From Rhodothermales bacterium (lineage in GTDB: Bacteria; Bacteroidota; Rhodothermia; Rhodothermales; UBA10348): a stretch of DNA of 64,000 nt. This document shows positions 1 through 8,599 of the stretch, piece by piece. Positions within the stretch are counted from its first letter, which is position 1; the number at the start of each line of letters is the position of its first letter. Made by a program: the position numbers and the translations under genes. The notes under the pieces were generated by a model that was not told the DNA's origin, made no database searches, and worked only from the letters and a program-made list of their open reading frames with translations. The stretch spans positions 474,290 to 538,289 of the forward strand of contig JAEPNP010000002.1 in the NCBI GenBank assembly GCA_017643395.1. Reading direction: 5' to 3'.

Positions 1-1161
1 CCGCATCTGCACCACGGCCGGGTGGTCGGGAGCCCTGACCTCCGCGCCCGCCAGATACCGGCTGGCCTGTCTCAGATCCCCTGCCCGCCCAAAGTGCAGG
101 GCCAGGTTGATCCACGGCTCCGGAGCCTGAGGGAATGTGCGAATGATGCCCTGATAGCGGGCCAACGCTTCCTCGGTCTGCCCGGACTGCAGGTACAGGG
201 TTGCCAGATTGCTTGCCAGACGGAAATCTCCCGGATCCAGCGCTACGGCCTGCTGATACGTTTCCAGGGCATCACTGAGCCGGCCGGCCAGACGCAGCCC
301 TTCCGCATACCGAACCAGATTCTCGACGCTCGGGAAGTCTCTGGCGTTCATTTCCATGCGTTCGATGGGCTGCGCGGCAGCGCGCACGGAGTCCGCTGCT
401 TCCAGAACATCGGCAGCCCGCCCATCGCCCAATCTCTGAAGGGCTTGGCCCAGCGCGAACCGGGCGGTGTAATTCCACGGTTCGGCCCGGGTAATCCCTT
501 CAAGCAGGCGCACGCCTTGCTCGGCATCGCCGTGCCTGGCCTCCAGACGAGCCAGCAGGAGCCTCAATCCGGATGCCGTAGAGTCCATCTGAAACGCCGC
601 GCGGGCTTCGCGGAGAGCTCCGTCGATATCTCCACCACGCTCCATGAACTCGGCAAGGCTCTTCCGGGCCGGCGCAAAGAGGGGGTCTCTGTCAACCGCG
701 GTCTGAAAGGCCGCGCTGGCGCTATCCAGCGCGCCGACCTGCTCCAGCGCCGCACCGCGCGCGTGCCAGACGCGGGCCTCATCGCGCACCTCTCGCTGAT
801 AGTAGTTCGATGCCGTGCGAAAGCGCCGCTGCGTGAATGCCACATTGCCGCGATTCAGCCACGCGCCCGGGTAGGAAGGATCGGCCTCGAGCCCCAGCGC
901 ATACAGGCTGTCTGCGGCCGCGTATCGGCCCATGGCAAGCTGCACGCCGGCCTGAAAAATGAGCGGGGTCGGGTGCCCCTGGGCCCGGGCCTCGGCCGAA
1001 TCTGCCAGCACCAGCGCCAGGAGAAAATCACCCGCCGACTCAGCCTCCGCCGCGCGGTCCAGCCAGGCCTGGGCCTCCGCAGGCAACGGAGTGCGAGATA
1101 CCTTGGCGCCACCACAGGCGGTGCCGGCCACGATGCAAAGAAGGAGAAGCAATACGCGCAT
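1..1161 (-). CDS. TPR-repeat lipoprotein (3' end outside window)
   Basis: The minus strand is open from an ATG at 1161 to the window edge, giving 387 residues without a stop. The N-terminus is a short hydrophobic signal ending in a lipobox-like GTAC, so it is probably an exported lipoprotein. The rest is alanine- and leucine-rich helical repeats of about 34 residues with TPR signatures, for example NLATLYLQSGQTEEALARYQ near residue 330 and a PWINLALHFGRAGDLRQA unit close to the edge. TPR proteins act as protein-binding scaffolds; the partner is unknown. Similar TPR proteins often accompany CRTAC1/FG-GAP proteins and multiheme cytochromes, both found elsewhere in this window. The divergent neighbour is an Rrf2 regulator. 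Confidence 0.85.
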   Translation of the reverse strand, partial: MRVLLLLLCIVAGTACGGAKVSRTPLPAEAQAWLDRAAEAESAGDFLLALVLADSAEARAQGHPTPLIFQAGVQLAMGRYAAADSLYALGLEADPSYPGAWLNRGNVAFTQRRFRTASNYYQREVRDEARVWHARGAALEQVGALDSASAAFQTAVDRDPLFAPARKSLAEFMERGGDIDGALREARAAFQMDSTASGLRLLLARLEARHGDAEQGVRLLEGITRAEPWNYTARFALGQALQRLGDGRAADVLEAADSVRAAAQPIERMEMNARDFPSVENLVRYAEGLRLAGRLSDALETYQQAVALDPGDFRLASNLATLYLQSGQTEEALARYQGIIRTFPQAPEPWINLALHFGRAGDLRQASRYLAGAEVRAPDHPAVVQMR

Positions 1162-1224
1162 GCTGGCGCGCGAACCCACCCCGTGCTCTGCCGTTCCGTA
1201 TTCTGGACACTCTACTCTTCATTC

Positions 1225-1653
1225 GTGTTTTCCTCCGCAGCTCAATACGCCGTTCGAGCCACCGCCTACCTCGGCTCCCTGGAACAGGACGGCTTCGTGC
1301 CCGCCCGGTCTATTGCGGGCGAACTGAACATACCGCCGACGTTTCTCTCGAAGGTGCTGCGACAGCTGGTCGATGCGGGCATCCTGTCCGCCTATCGCGG
1401 GCCCACAGGAGGCGTTCGGTTGGCCCGACCCGCGTCACAGGTGTCTGTGCGACAGATCGTGGAGGCGATCGACGGGGACGCCCTGTTCACCGAGTGCATC
1501 CTTGGACTGCCAGGCTGCGGCAATCGTAAGCCGTGCCCCATGCATGAGGCCTGGGCGGTGCATCGTTCGGCGCTGGCGGAGGAGTTTGAGCGGCAAACGG
1601 TCGATACGCTGTCGACTGCGTATACCCTGGGCGATCTGCGTCTGGGCCCCTGA
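1225..1653 (+). CDS. Rrf2-family Fe-S transcriptional regulator
   Basis: Encodes about 142 residues from a GTG at 1225, chosen because Rrf2 proteins begin with a FSSAAQYAVRA-like helix; the longer upstream reading frame is antisense to the TPR gene. A winged helix-turn-helix covers residues 1-75 (PPTFLSKVLRQL recognition helix, YRGPTGGVRLA wing). Three cysteines lie in CILGLPGCGNRKPCPMH, the position of the iron-sulfur ligands in IscR/NsrR-type members, so it probably senses NO, redox state or Fe-S status (family knowledge). It converges on nosY, 13 bp away, and is the natural candidate to control the nos operon together with the second Rrf2 gene at 8162-8599. Confidence 0.9.
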   Translation: MFSSAAQYAVRATAYLGSLEQDGFVPARSIAGELNIPPTFLSKVLRQLVDAGILSAYRGPTGGVRLARPASQVSVRQIVEAIDGDALFTECILGLPGCGNRKPCPMHEAWAVHRSALAEEFERQTVDTLSTAYTLGDLRLGP

Positions 1654-1665
1654 CTGGAGACGCTC

Positions 1666-2460
1666 TCAGAAGTCGTGCCGGGCAAACGCCCGCCGAGTCA
1701 GCATGAACGGCACGCTCAGCCACACCAGCAGCGAGAAACCGGCCAGCGCGAGCCCCTGGAACCCGCCGAGGTAGCGACTGAACACCGCTCCGGTATAGCC
1801 CATGAGCGCTTCTGCCTCGAGGGCCAGCATGAGCAGCACCCGGCTCAGATCCACGGGATTGAGCAGCATCAGAGCCAGGAGCGGCTTCTCCAGCGGATAG
1901 CGGGACAGCGCTTCTACGGCCACCAGGATCAGACCGTCATAGGCGACGGACATCAACAGCCAGACGGCAAGCGCTGTGCCCACGCAGCGCACCCGGTCGG
2001 CGACATGCGTGGCGATGAGCAGAGCGAGTGCCGTGAAGATCCATGTCAGAGCCACCGCCAGCAGAATCAGTTGGCCAAGCTGGGCCAGTACTTCGGTCGA
2101 CAGAAAGCCATGCAGCAGAAACGGCGCGCCCAACGCCAATGCGAGCCCGACGGATTCGGGAAGTGCCAGGCCCAGGTACACTCCTGTAAACAGCGTACCG
2201 CGATCCATCGGTTGTGTGAGCAGCAGTTTCAGGAAGTCCCGAATGCTGTAGAGGTGCATGGCGCCGAATACGAGGGCCCCGAGCGGGACCAGCAGGAGCA
2301 CCACATTTACCAGCGACGCCATCGCCCTTTCCCCACTTCCTGCCATGAGCACCAGGGCTTCGGCGGCCACGAAGTAAATCAGGGTGTGGTGCAGCATCCA
2401 ACGGCTCTTGAGGGCGTCGCGAAACTGGTATGCGATGATGGTTCGAAGGGTGCCGTTCAT
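1666..2460 (-). CDS. nosY: NosY, ABC transporter permease of the Nos system
   Basis: Integral membrane protein of 264 residues with about six hydrophobic segments (around residues 23-40, 48-68, 96-115, 125-150, 158-180 and 235-252). In N2O-reducing bacteria NosY pairs with the ATPase NosF and the periplasmic NosD to supply sulfur for assembly of the CuZ centre of NosZ. The ATG at 2460 overlaps the end of nosF by 4 bp (ATGA), showing translational coupling. It is the last gene of the nos operon and ends 12 bp from the convergent Rrf2 gene. Assignment rests on position after nosF plus the ABC-2 permease character. Confidence 0.88.
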   Translation of the reverse strand: MNGTLRTIIAYQFRDALKSRWMLHHTLIYFVAAEALVLMAGSGERAMASLVNVVLLLVPLGALVFGAMHLYSIRDFLKLLLTQPMDRGTLFTGVYLGLALPESVGLALALGAPFLLHGFLSTEVLAQLGQLILLAVALTWIFTALALLIATHVADRVRCVGTALAVWLLMSVAYDGLILVAVEALSRYPLEKPLLALMLLNPVDLSRVLLMLALEAEALMGYTGAVFSRYLGGFQGLALAGFSLLVWLSVPFMLTRRAFARHDF

Positions 2461-3194
2461 GCCACTTCACGGGTCAGGAGTTGGGCGATGGCACGCTCCA
2501 GCCGGGACTCGCCGGTCTTGGCCTGCAGGCCTTCGAGCGTTCCGTCGAACTGGATACGACCGTCCATGAGGAACACCACGCGAGAGCACAGCTCCTCCAG
2601 ATCGGCCATCACGTGAGAGGTAAGCAGCACCGTGGTCCCGGCCTGCACGCGTTGCCGCACATAGTCCTTCAGGCTGGCCGAGGCGACCGGATCCAGCCCC
2701 GCAGTCGGCTCGTCCAGAATCAGCACCGGCGGCTCAAACATGAAGGCCAGCACGGCGCTGAGCTTCTGTCGGGTGCCACCGGACAGGGTCGACGCTGGTT
2801 TGTCAAGGTCCTCTCCCAGAGCGAAACGGCGAATCAGGTCCGCTTCCACACTTTCCACTCCGGGCCGGAACGAACGGACGAGTTCAATGAGCTCTCGACC
2901 GGTCAGACCCTCGGGAAATGCAGGCGACTGCGGCATGTAGCCGATATACCGGCGATACGCGTGGGCTCCATGCACAGACTCGCCGAACACCTCAACCTCG
3001 CCCGCGTCCGCGCCCACCAGCCCCAGCACGATCTTGATCAGCGTCGTCTTGCCGGCGCCGTTCGGACCGATGATGGCCACGGACTCACCTGAGCAAAACG
3101 TCACATCCACGCCACGGATTACCCGCAACGGACCAAAGGCCTTCTCGACGCCTTCCAGGGCAAGCGGTGGGCTCTGATCTTGAACGACTCTCAT
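2457..3194 (-). CDS. nosF: NosF, ABC transporter ATP-binding protein
   Basis: A 245-residue ABC ATPase. Walker A is GPNGAGKTT (about residues 44-52), the signature is LSGGTRQK, and Walker B is VLILDEP followed by a TAGLDP D-loop region and a switch histidine in LLTSHVM. It powers the NosDFY machinery for CuZ maturation, at the inner face of the cytoplasmic membrane. Its start overlaps nosD by 4 bp and its stop overlaps nosY by 4 bp. All catalytic motifs are present and length is normal. Confidence 0.95.
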   Translation of the reverse strand: MRVVQDQSPPLALEGVEKAFGPLRVIRGVDVTFCSGESVAIIGPNGAGKTTLIKIVLGLVGADAGEVEVFGESVHGAHAYRRYIGYMPQSPAFPEGLTGRELIELVRSFRPGVESVEADLIRRFALGEDLDKPASTLSGGTRQKLSAVLAFMFEPPVLILDEPTAGLDPVASASLKDYVRQRVQAGTTVLLTSHVMADLEELCSRVVFLMDGRIQFDGTLEGLQAKTGESRLERAIAQLLTREVA

Positions 3195-4510
3195 GGCTGC
3201 TCTGTCGGATTCATGGCGGGCGATTCGTCGACAATGCCCACAGGCGTCAGAAGCGGCAACGCGCGTTCCATCGCGTCCAGCAAAGACACGAACGCGCTTC
3301 CAAGGAGCACCAGGGCCGGTTCCTGGCGCTCGACCAGCACGGCGTAGAGTTTGACCGGGTAGAACGGCTGGTCCCCCCAGCCGTCGCGGTCCAGGTCGTA
3401 GCCGCGGTACCGGTCCCAGTAGTTCTGGTGGAAGCTGCTTCCCCTGGTCTTGCGGCCGTTCGTGGAGACGTCGAAGGTGTTGCCGAGGAAGACGTTTTGG
3501 TTGAATACGTTGTCCTGCGCATCGGCCATCACGCGCACTGCCCAGCCATTGCGCGTGAAGTGATTCCCCGTCACTTCCATGCGATCCGTGCTTTCTACGT
3601 GAAGCGCAACGGAGTTCGCTTCGAACGTGTTGGCGATCAGGCTTCCGCCCTTGATCTCCTTCAGCAGGAGCCCGAAGGCGGAAGGTCCCCAGGACTGCCT
3701 GAAACGGTTACGCTCCATGCGCACCTGATCCGCATACATGACGGCGACGCCCGCTCCGTTGCGCTCGAATTCGTTGCCGACGTAGGCGCAGCGATCCGAG
3801 AACATGAAGTGGAGGCCGTATCGCAGGTTGTCGGACGAGGTGTTGCTCTCCACGTGACCGTCCGTGGTGAACTCGAGGTAGATGCCGTCCCGGTGGCCGG
3901 AGATGCGGTTGCCGACTACGGTCAGCGAGTCCGAATACCACGCGTGCACGGCGTTGCCGCCGTTGACCTCTCGATCCGGCGTGCCCGTGAACACGTTGTG
4001 TGACACCGTGCAGTTTGACGCACGCGCCAGGTACACACCGAAGAAAGTGTTCTCGAAACGGTTGCGGGCTACCTCACACTCGGACGAGTCGGTGAACTTG
4101 ACGGCGGCACGATCTTCCATGAATGTGGTGCCGGTGTTGGTGAACACGAAGCCCTTCACTGTCACGTTGTCGGCTGTGATTTCAAGCAGACCGTGCTCGC
4201 CCTGCCCATCGATTACCGGCCAGTCCTGTCCGATCAGGGTCAGTGGACGGGCGATGCGCATGGTGCCCGGCATGTAGGTCCCGGCTGCGACGCGCAGGGT
4301 GTCTCCCGGTGCGGCGGCGGCGACGCGTGCGGCGAGCGAGAGGCCGGCCTGGACTGCGCGGGTCTGCAGCAGGTGGGCCGCGTCGGCCCGTTCAGGAGCC
4401 TGGACCGCCTGGGCCTGCGGCAGTTGGGGCGCCGCGCTCGCCCGTTCGGGAGCCTGCGCGGGCCCCGGAGATCCTGCCAGAAGCAGCGCTATGGCCAGCA
4501 CGCGCAGCAT
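3191..4510 (-). CDS. nosD: NosD, periplasmic Cu-centre maturation protein
   Basis: About 439 residues starting at the ATG at 4510, which shares its A with the nosL-fusion stop (TGATG); a GTG 42 bp upstream is possible but overlaps nosL. The first 20 residues form a Sec signal peptide (LRVLAIALLLAGSPGPAQA). The body is a right-handed parallel beta-helix of the NosD/CASH type, with repeated N-x-F and GVxxxD turns and many asparagine-rich rungs from residue 60 to 400. NosD works with NosF and NosY in delivering sulfur to NosZ. The linker after the signal is rich in Ala, Gln and Pro and is of low complexity. Confidence 0.93.
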   Translation of the reverse strand: MLRVLAIALLLAGSPGPAQAPERASAAPQLPQAQAVQAPERADAAHLLQTRAVQAGLSLAARVAAAAPGDTLRVAAGTYMPGTMRIARPLTLIGQDWPVIDGQGEHGLLEITADNVTVKGFVFTNTGTTFMEDRAAVKFTDSSECEVARNRFENTFFGVYLARASNCTVSHNVFTGTPDREVNGGNAVHAWYSDSLTVVGNRISGHRDGIYLEFTTDGHVESNTSSDNLRYGLHFMFSDRCAYVGNEFERNGAGVAVMYADQVRMERNRFRQSWGPSAFGLLLKEIKGGSLIANTFEANSVALHVESTDRMEVTGNHFTRNGWAVRVMADAQDNVFNQNVFLGNTFDVSTNGRKTRGSSFHQNYWDRYRGYDLDRDGWGDQPFYPVKLYAVLVERQEPALVLLGSAFVSLLDAMERALPLLTPVGIVDESPAMNPTEQP

Positions 4511-5559
4511 CAGTGTATGTGTTCCGCAACGGCCGGCGTCAATTCGCCCCACGACAGCACACTGCCATCGCGTTCCGTGGCCAGCGCCAGAGCCGCGACC
4601 TCATCCGACACGGCCATGAGGCCGCCCCCCATCGGGCTGCGGATGGCCGACGACTGCACAAAAAACGCCTCTTCGGCCGGAATCAGCTGGCCCGGGCGGG
4701 CCGAATCCGTCACCCACAATTGCGCGACATCGTCGGCCCGCCCTGCGTGCACGTAACCCACCATGCACTCAACGGAATCGAATTTGTAGACCTTGCCGGT
4801 GCTCGTGACGAGCTGCGAGGCAAAGACCGGTTCGCTGATGGTCATGCGGCAGAAGGCATCGGTGTCCTGGCCGAAGACAAAGGGCTCGGGACCGGGCTGA
4901 CCGCATCCGGTTACCAGAAGGGCGAAACCCGCAGCTACCGCGCCCCCCAAACGTCCGGCCACCCGCGTCGTGCGCTCGGAGCGCCAGCTCTGCCAGGCCA
5001 GCGACATGCCAACGCCCAGCGAAATAAACGCCGCCCAACCCCCCAGCGCCGGCCACGAGTGGGCCGTGAAGTTCAGCAGCTTCTTGCTGCCGATAATCGG
5101 CGGCTGGTACGTCATGCCCGGCACCTTGATGGCCGCATGTTCGGTGTCCAGATTGTGACCGTAGTCGTAGGCCCACAACCAGAAATCGGCGAGCCCGGCG
5201 AGCGCCACCAGGAGGAACACCCCGCACCAGGTGTACAGCAGGGATCGTTTGCCCACGGCCGCCACAGCCAACCCGGACACGATCAGAAACGCAACGATCC
5301 AGGGCATGATGCGCAGCTCCGGAATGGCGTCCGGCTCGATGCGCTTCATGCCGATATAGTGATTCAGGTTATTGATGTTGCTGAGGTCGTGCGGCTTCTG
5401 CCCCTGCACGTCCGTCAGCATGATTTTCAGGCCCAGACCCTCGGGGTACTGCGGCGCCTCCAGCGTGATATTCCACAGAGGCGCGGCGTACATGACCAGC
5501 AGCAGCAGGCTGGCCAGTGCAAGGGTGATTCGGGCACGCTTCGTCATGGTCTTCTCCAT
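4510..5559 (-). CDS. nosL: Membrane protein-NosL fusion (copper chaperone)
   Basis: 349 residues with two parts. Residues 1-205 are membrane-embedded: helices near 10-30, 85-105, 108-130 and 170-195, with a large periplasmic segment after the first helix. Residues 215-349 match NosL, the Cu(I) chaperone for NosZ: a hydrophobic stretch with a lipobox-like LLVTGCGQ (about residues 213-220), then DAFCRMTI, VFASQLVTSTGKVYKFD and the SVECMVGY block. NosL is normally a separate lipoprotein of about 170-190 residues. Here a single reading frame joins it to the membrane protein, so the internal lipobox is either unused or only a vestige. It lies between nosZ and nosD. Confidence 0.88.
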   Translation of the reverse strand: MEKTMTKRARITLALASLLLLVMYAAPLWNITLEAPQYPEGLGLKIMLTDVQGQKPHDLSNINNLNHYIGMKRIEPDAIPELRIMPWIVAFLIVSGLAVAAVGKRSLLYTWCGVFLLVALAGLADFWLWAYDYGHNLDTEHAAIKVPGMTYQPPIIGSKKLLNFTAHSWPALGGWAAFISLGVGMSLAWQSWRSERTTRVAGRLGGAVAAGFALLVTGCGQPGPEPFVFGQDTDAFCRMTISEPVFASQLVTSTGKVYKFDSVECMVGYVHAGRADDVAQLWVTDSARPGQLIPAEEAFFVQSSAIRSPMGGGLMAVSDEVAALALATERDGSVLSWGELTPAVAEHIH

Positions 5560-5657
5560 TCAGGGGGCCGGATCATGGGCGATGGGACCTGTGAAGACCC
5601 CATCGCCCGGGAAACCCGACGGCCGGAGCGCGGGGGACGCCCCGGCCGCGCGCAGGT

Positions 5658-7616
5658 CTAGCCGGCGTTGTGCGTCAGGGCGACGCCGGATCCGCGCGGC
5701 GATACCCGCACGTATCCCTGCATTTCCTGGTGCAGTGCCGAGCAGAAGTCCGTGCAGTAGAACGGATACACTCCCTCGCGCTGCGGGCGCCAGACCGAGG
5801 TCCGCGTTTCTCCCGGCATGATGAGCAGTTCGGACGTCTGCTGTCCCGTGATCGCAAATCCGTGCGGCACGTCCCAATCCTGCTCGAGGTTTGTCACGTG
5901 GAAGTAGACCGTATCGCCGACCCGGATGCCCTCGATGTTGTCCGGAGCGAAGTGGCTGCGGATGGAACTCATGTACACATGCACCTCGTTGCCGGTGCGC
6001 TCAACCCGGGCCTCCGCCTCGGACTTGATCGCGTGCGGATGGGTGTTGTCTGCCAGTTCGTACATCTGGACCTGGCGCTCGGTGACGAGTTCGGCTCGAA
6101 TGGCCTGCGCATAGTGCGGCTCGCCCATGGTCGGGAAGTCGAGCAGCATCTCCATCTTGTCGCCGGAGATGTCGATCAGCTGTGCCGAGTGCGCCAGCTC
6201 GGGGCCAGTCGGCAGGTAACGATCCTTGGTCATCTTGTTCATCGCAACCAGATACTCGCCCCAGGGCTGCCGCCCGTCACCGCCAGGAATCATCAGGTGA
6301 CCGACCGAATAGTAGACCGGGATGCGATCCACCACGTCCCAGGTGCCCAGGCGCCACTTGACGACTTCGGAGCTGAGGAATGCGGTCGTGTAGGCGTTGC
6401 CCCTGCCGTCGAACTCGGTGTGGAGCGGCCCCAGACCAGCGTTCTCGACCTCGCCTGCGATCACAGCCTCGTACTGCAGCACCGGGATGCCGTCCACTTC
6501 GCCTTCGAAGGACTCATTGGCGATGGCCTCCTGCATGCGCGTGAACGAGTGCACCGGAATCACGGTGGCCAGCTTTCCGCCGCCGACGATGTACTCTCCG
6601 CTCGGATCCACATCAACGCCGTGGGGTGACTTCGGCGTCGGCAGGAAGTAGACCAGCCCGGCGCAGTCTTCCGGATAGATGACATTGACGCCGTTGCGCT
6701 CATGGCTCATCGCCACGCGGCTGCCGTGCATCATCATGTTGTGGCGATACTCGCCGTCCATGCGTCGGGAGCTGCCGTTTTCGACGCACTCTTCGGCGCG
6801 CTGCCAATTGACGGCAGCAATGAAGTCCTTGTCGTTCTGGGAGGCGTTGACCTCCTTGAGCGTATTGGCCTGCTCGGTATTGTAGGTCGAGAAGAAGGCC
6901 CAGCCGTGACTTGGACCCATGCCTGCGTGACTCACGTCGTAGTCATAGCCCGGCATCATGATCTGGAAGGCCACATCCATCTGGCCCGGCACGTCGGCCC
7001 TGATGAAAGAGATGTTGCCCTTGAACTGCTCCTTGTATTCGGAGATCGGGATGTCCCGCTGCGGAATTGGTACCGAGAAGCGAGTGGCCGCCACCAGATA
7101 CTCCGAGTTCTCGGTGATGAACGGGCTGGCGTGGTTGCCGGCCGAGTTCGGCACCTCGAGGATTTCTTCCGTCTCAAACGTAGCCAGATCAATGCGGGCT
7201 ACCCGCGGGGTATTGTTGGCATTGATGAAGAGCCAGCGACCGTCGGGCACGCCGTCGGTCTGTGAGAGCTGCGGGTGATGGGAGTCATCCCAGGGGATGA
7301 ACCCGTAGGAGGTCTCCAGCATCGGCTTGGTCTCTTCGGAGTAACCCCAGCCGTTTTCTGCGTGTTGGGAATACACGGCGACGGTTTTGAGGAGCCGCCC
7401 TGACGGCAGACCCATTACCGTGACCTGGCCGGAAAAGCCGCCGGACATGAAGGCGTAGTACTCGTCGTACTCGCCTGGCGGGACATAGACCTTGGAGGCC
7501 GCGACCGAAGTGCCGGACCCCATCGGTTCAGTGGATTGACAGGAGATGGCGACCATCGAAACGGTCACGAGAACCGCCAACACACCGATCATGGACTTGA
7601 GTGTGGAGCGTTTCAT
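5658..7616 (-). CDS. nosZ: NosZ, nitrous oxide reductase (clade II)
   Basis: 652 residues. Reduces N2O to N2 in the periplasm. The N-terminus is a Sec/lipoprotein signal ending SMVAISC, without the twin arginines of clade I enzymes, which marks clade II (atypical) NosZ. CuZ ligand histidines are visible in DDSHHPQLS, GNHASPF, KSPHGVDVDP, GPLHTEFDG and EPHYAQAIRA across a seven-bladed propeller. The C-terminal cupredoxin carries CuA in YCTDFCSALHQEMQGY plus an upstream HGFAI. It follows a cytochrome c gene by 71 bp and precedes the NosL fusion. All metal-binding residues expected of an active enzyme appear present. Confidence 0.97.
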   Translation of the reverse strand: MKRSTLKSMIGVLAVLVTVSMVAISCQSTEPMGSGTSVAASKVYVPPGEYDEYYAFMSGGFSGQVTVMGLPSGRLLKTVAVYSQHAENGWGYSEETKPMLETSYGFIPWDDSHHPQLSQTDGVPDGRWLFINANNTPRVARIDLATFETEEILEVPNSAGNHASPFITENSEYLVAATRFSVPIPQRDIPISEYKEQFKGNISFIRADVPGQMDVAFQIMMPGYDYDVSHAGMGPSHGWAFFSTYNTEQANTLKEVNASQNDKDFIAAVNWQRAEECVENGSSRRMDGEYRHNMMMHGSRVAMSHERNGVNVIYPEDCAGLVYFLPTPKSPHGVDVDPSGEYIVGGGKLATVIPVHSFTRMQEAIANESFEGEVDGIPVLQYEAVIAGEVENAGLGPLHTEFDGRGNAYTTAFLSSEVVKWRLGTWDVVDRIPVYYSVGHLMIPGGDGRQPWGEYLVAMNKMTKDRYLPTGPELAHSAQLIDISGDKMEMLLDFPTMGEPHYAQAIRAELVTERQVQMYELADNTHPHAIKSEAEARVERTGNEVHVYMSSIRSHFAPDNIEGIRVGDTVYFHVTNLEQDWDVPHGFAITGQQTSELLIMPGETRTSVWRPQREGVYPFYCTDFCSALHQEMQGYVRVSPRGSGVALTHNAG

Positions 7617-7687
7617 GGTGGTATCGCTTGATTACGTGTTAGGGAGCCGCGCACTCGGCGCGGGGCCCGGCTTGGCCGGGCGGTGGT

Positions 7688-8134
7688 TCATTGCGCCTGC
7701 GTGCGCAGGTATTCGAGCACGGCCCGTGCGTCGTCCTCGGAGAGTTGCTGATTCGGCATGGCCGACATGTACTGGGCCAGCATTTTCCTGACCTCCGGAT
7801 GCTTCTCGATCATCTCGGCGGGATTGAGGATCATGTTCATCACGAATGCCGGAGAGCGTATCGTCGTGACCTCAGCCAACGGCGGCCCCACGTAGCGCTC
7901 GGCCATTTTGTGGCAGGCGGAGCACTTCATCGTGAAGAGCTCCTGCCCGCGGGCGGCAAGCGCCTCGTCAATCGCTGTCAGGGAGACCGTCTGGATGGGC
8001 CCGATGCCGTTCTCCAGTTCGCTGGCCGACAGGCCCGGGGTTTCAGCAGGGGCTCCGGATTGCTCCGGAGCGCCGCTGCCACATGCAGCCAGAAGCACCG
8101 AGGCGAAGAGCAGGAGTGCGATGGCGTGTTTCAT
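7688..8134 (-). CDS. Monoheme cytochrome c lipoprotein of the nos operon
   Basis: 148 residues. The N-terminus (KHAIALLLFASVLLAACGSG) is a clear lipoprotein signal with the lipobox LAAC. One heme-binding CSACH sits near residue 72, in KCSACHKMAERYVGPPL, and the distal methionine is likely in YMSAMPNQQLSE. Class I cytochrome c fold. Given its place between the Rrf2 regulator and nosZ, it probably donates electrons to the CuA site of NosZ, as proposed for cytochromes in other clade II nos clusters. Symbol left blank because nosC names are used inconsistently. Confidence 0.92.
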   Translation of the reverse strand: MKHAIALLLFASVLLAACGSGAPEQSGAPAETPGLSASELENGIGPIQTVSLTAIDEALAARGQELFTMKCSACHKMAERYVGPPLAEVTTIRSPAFVMNMILNPAEMIEKHPEVRKMLAQYMSAMPNQQLSEDDARAVLEYLRTQAQ

Positions 8135-8161
8135 TGTGTATTTGCGAGTCTATTGTCTTGT

Positions 8162-8599
8162 TTAGGGCTCCGGCGTTTCCCGGAGGGCAGCCTCGGCCAT
8201 CGAGACCGTGCCGTGGCGATCTGCCACCTCCCTCAGGGTCACCCGGTCCATGGCCCACAGCATGCGCGCCGGTGTGAATCCCGGTAGCACACACATGCCC
8301 TGTGCGGGGTGATCGAGCCCGAGGAAGCACTCCGTCCCTTGCATGCGGCTGTCCAGGATGCGCACCAGATCAGCGAGTGAGAGGCTATCGGAACCGGGGT
8401 TCCACCGGCACCCGCCTTTCGGGCCGCGCAGCGTTTCGATGACTCCGGCCTGTCCGAGGGTATGCAGCGTCTTGGCAAGCACGGACTTCGGCACACCAAG
8501 CGATCGGCTGAGGTCTCGAACCTTGAGGAACTCCCCCTCGGGTGCCCGGCTGAGGAGAATCGCCGCCTGGAGTCCATATCGGAATGTCTTCGAGAACAT
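8162..8599 (-). CDS. Rrf2-family regulator heading the nos operon
   Basis: 145 residues, winged helix-turn-helix in residues 1-75 (FSKTFRYGLQAAILLS, VPKSVLAKTLHTL, RGPKGGCRW). The cluster-binding loop is altered: it keeps two cysteines in ECFLGLDHPAQGMCVLPGF, but the middle cysteine of canonical Rrf2 proteins (present in the paralogue at 1225-1653) is replaced around an Asp-His. It may bind an Fe-S cluster with a non-cysteine ligand or none. It lies 28 bp upstream of the cytochrome gene in the same direction, so it is probably the first gene of the nos operon and autoregulatory. Confidence 0.9.
   Translation of the reverse strand: MFSKTFRYGLQAAILLSRAPEGEFLKVRDLSRSLGVPKSVLAKTLHTLGQAGVIETLRGPKGGCRWNPGSDSLSLADLVRILDSRMQGTECFLGLDHPAQGMCVLPGFTPARMLWAMDRVTLREVADRHGTVSMAEAALRETPEP

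Noticed and set aside
22-1224. Long plus-strand frame joined to the Rrf2 gene
   Set aside because: It is antisense to the TPR lipoprotein, which has a signal peptide and clear repeats; only the part from 1225 is Rrf2.
4243-5661. 472-residue plus-strand ORF
   Set aside because: Antisense to the NosL fusion and nosD; the minus-strand genes have clear motifs and overlaps.
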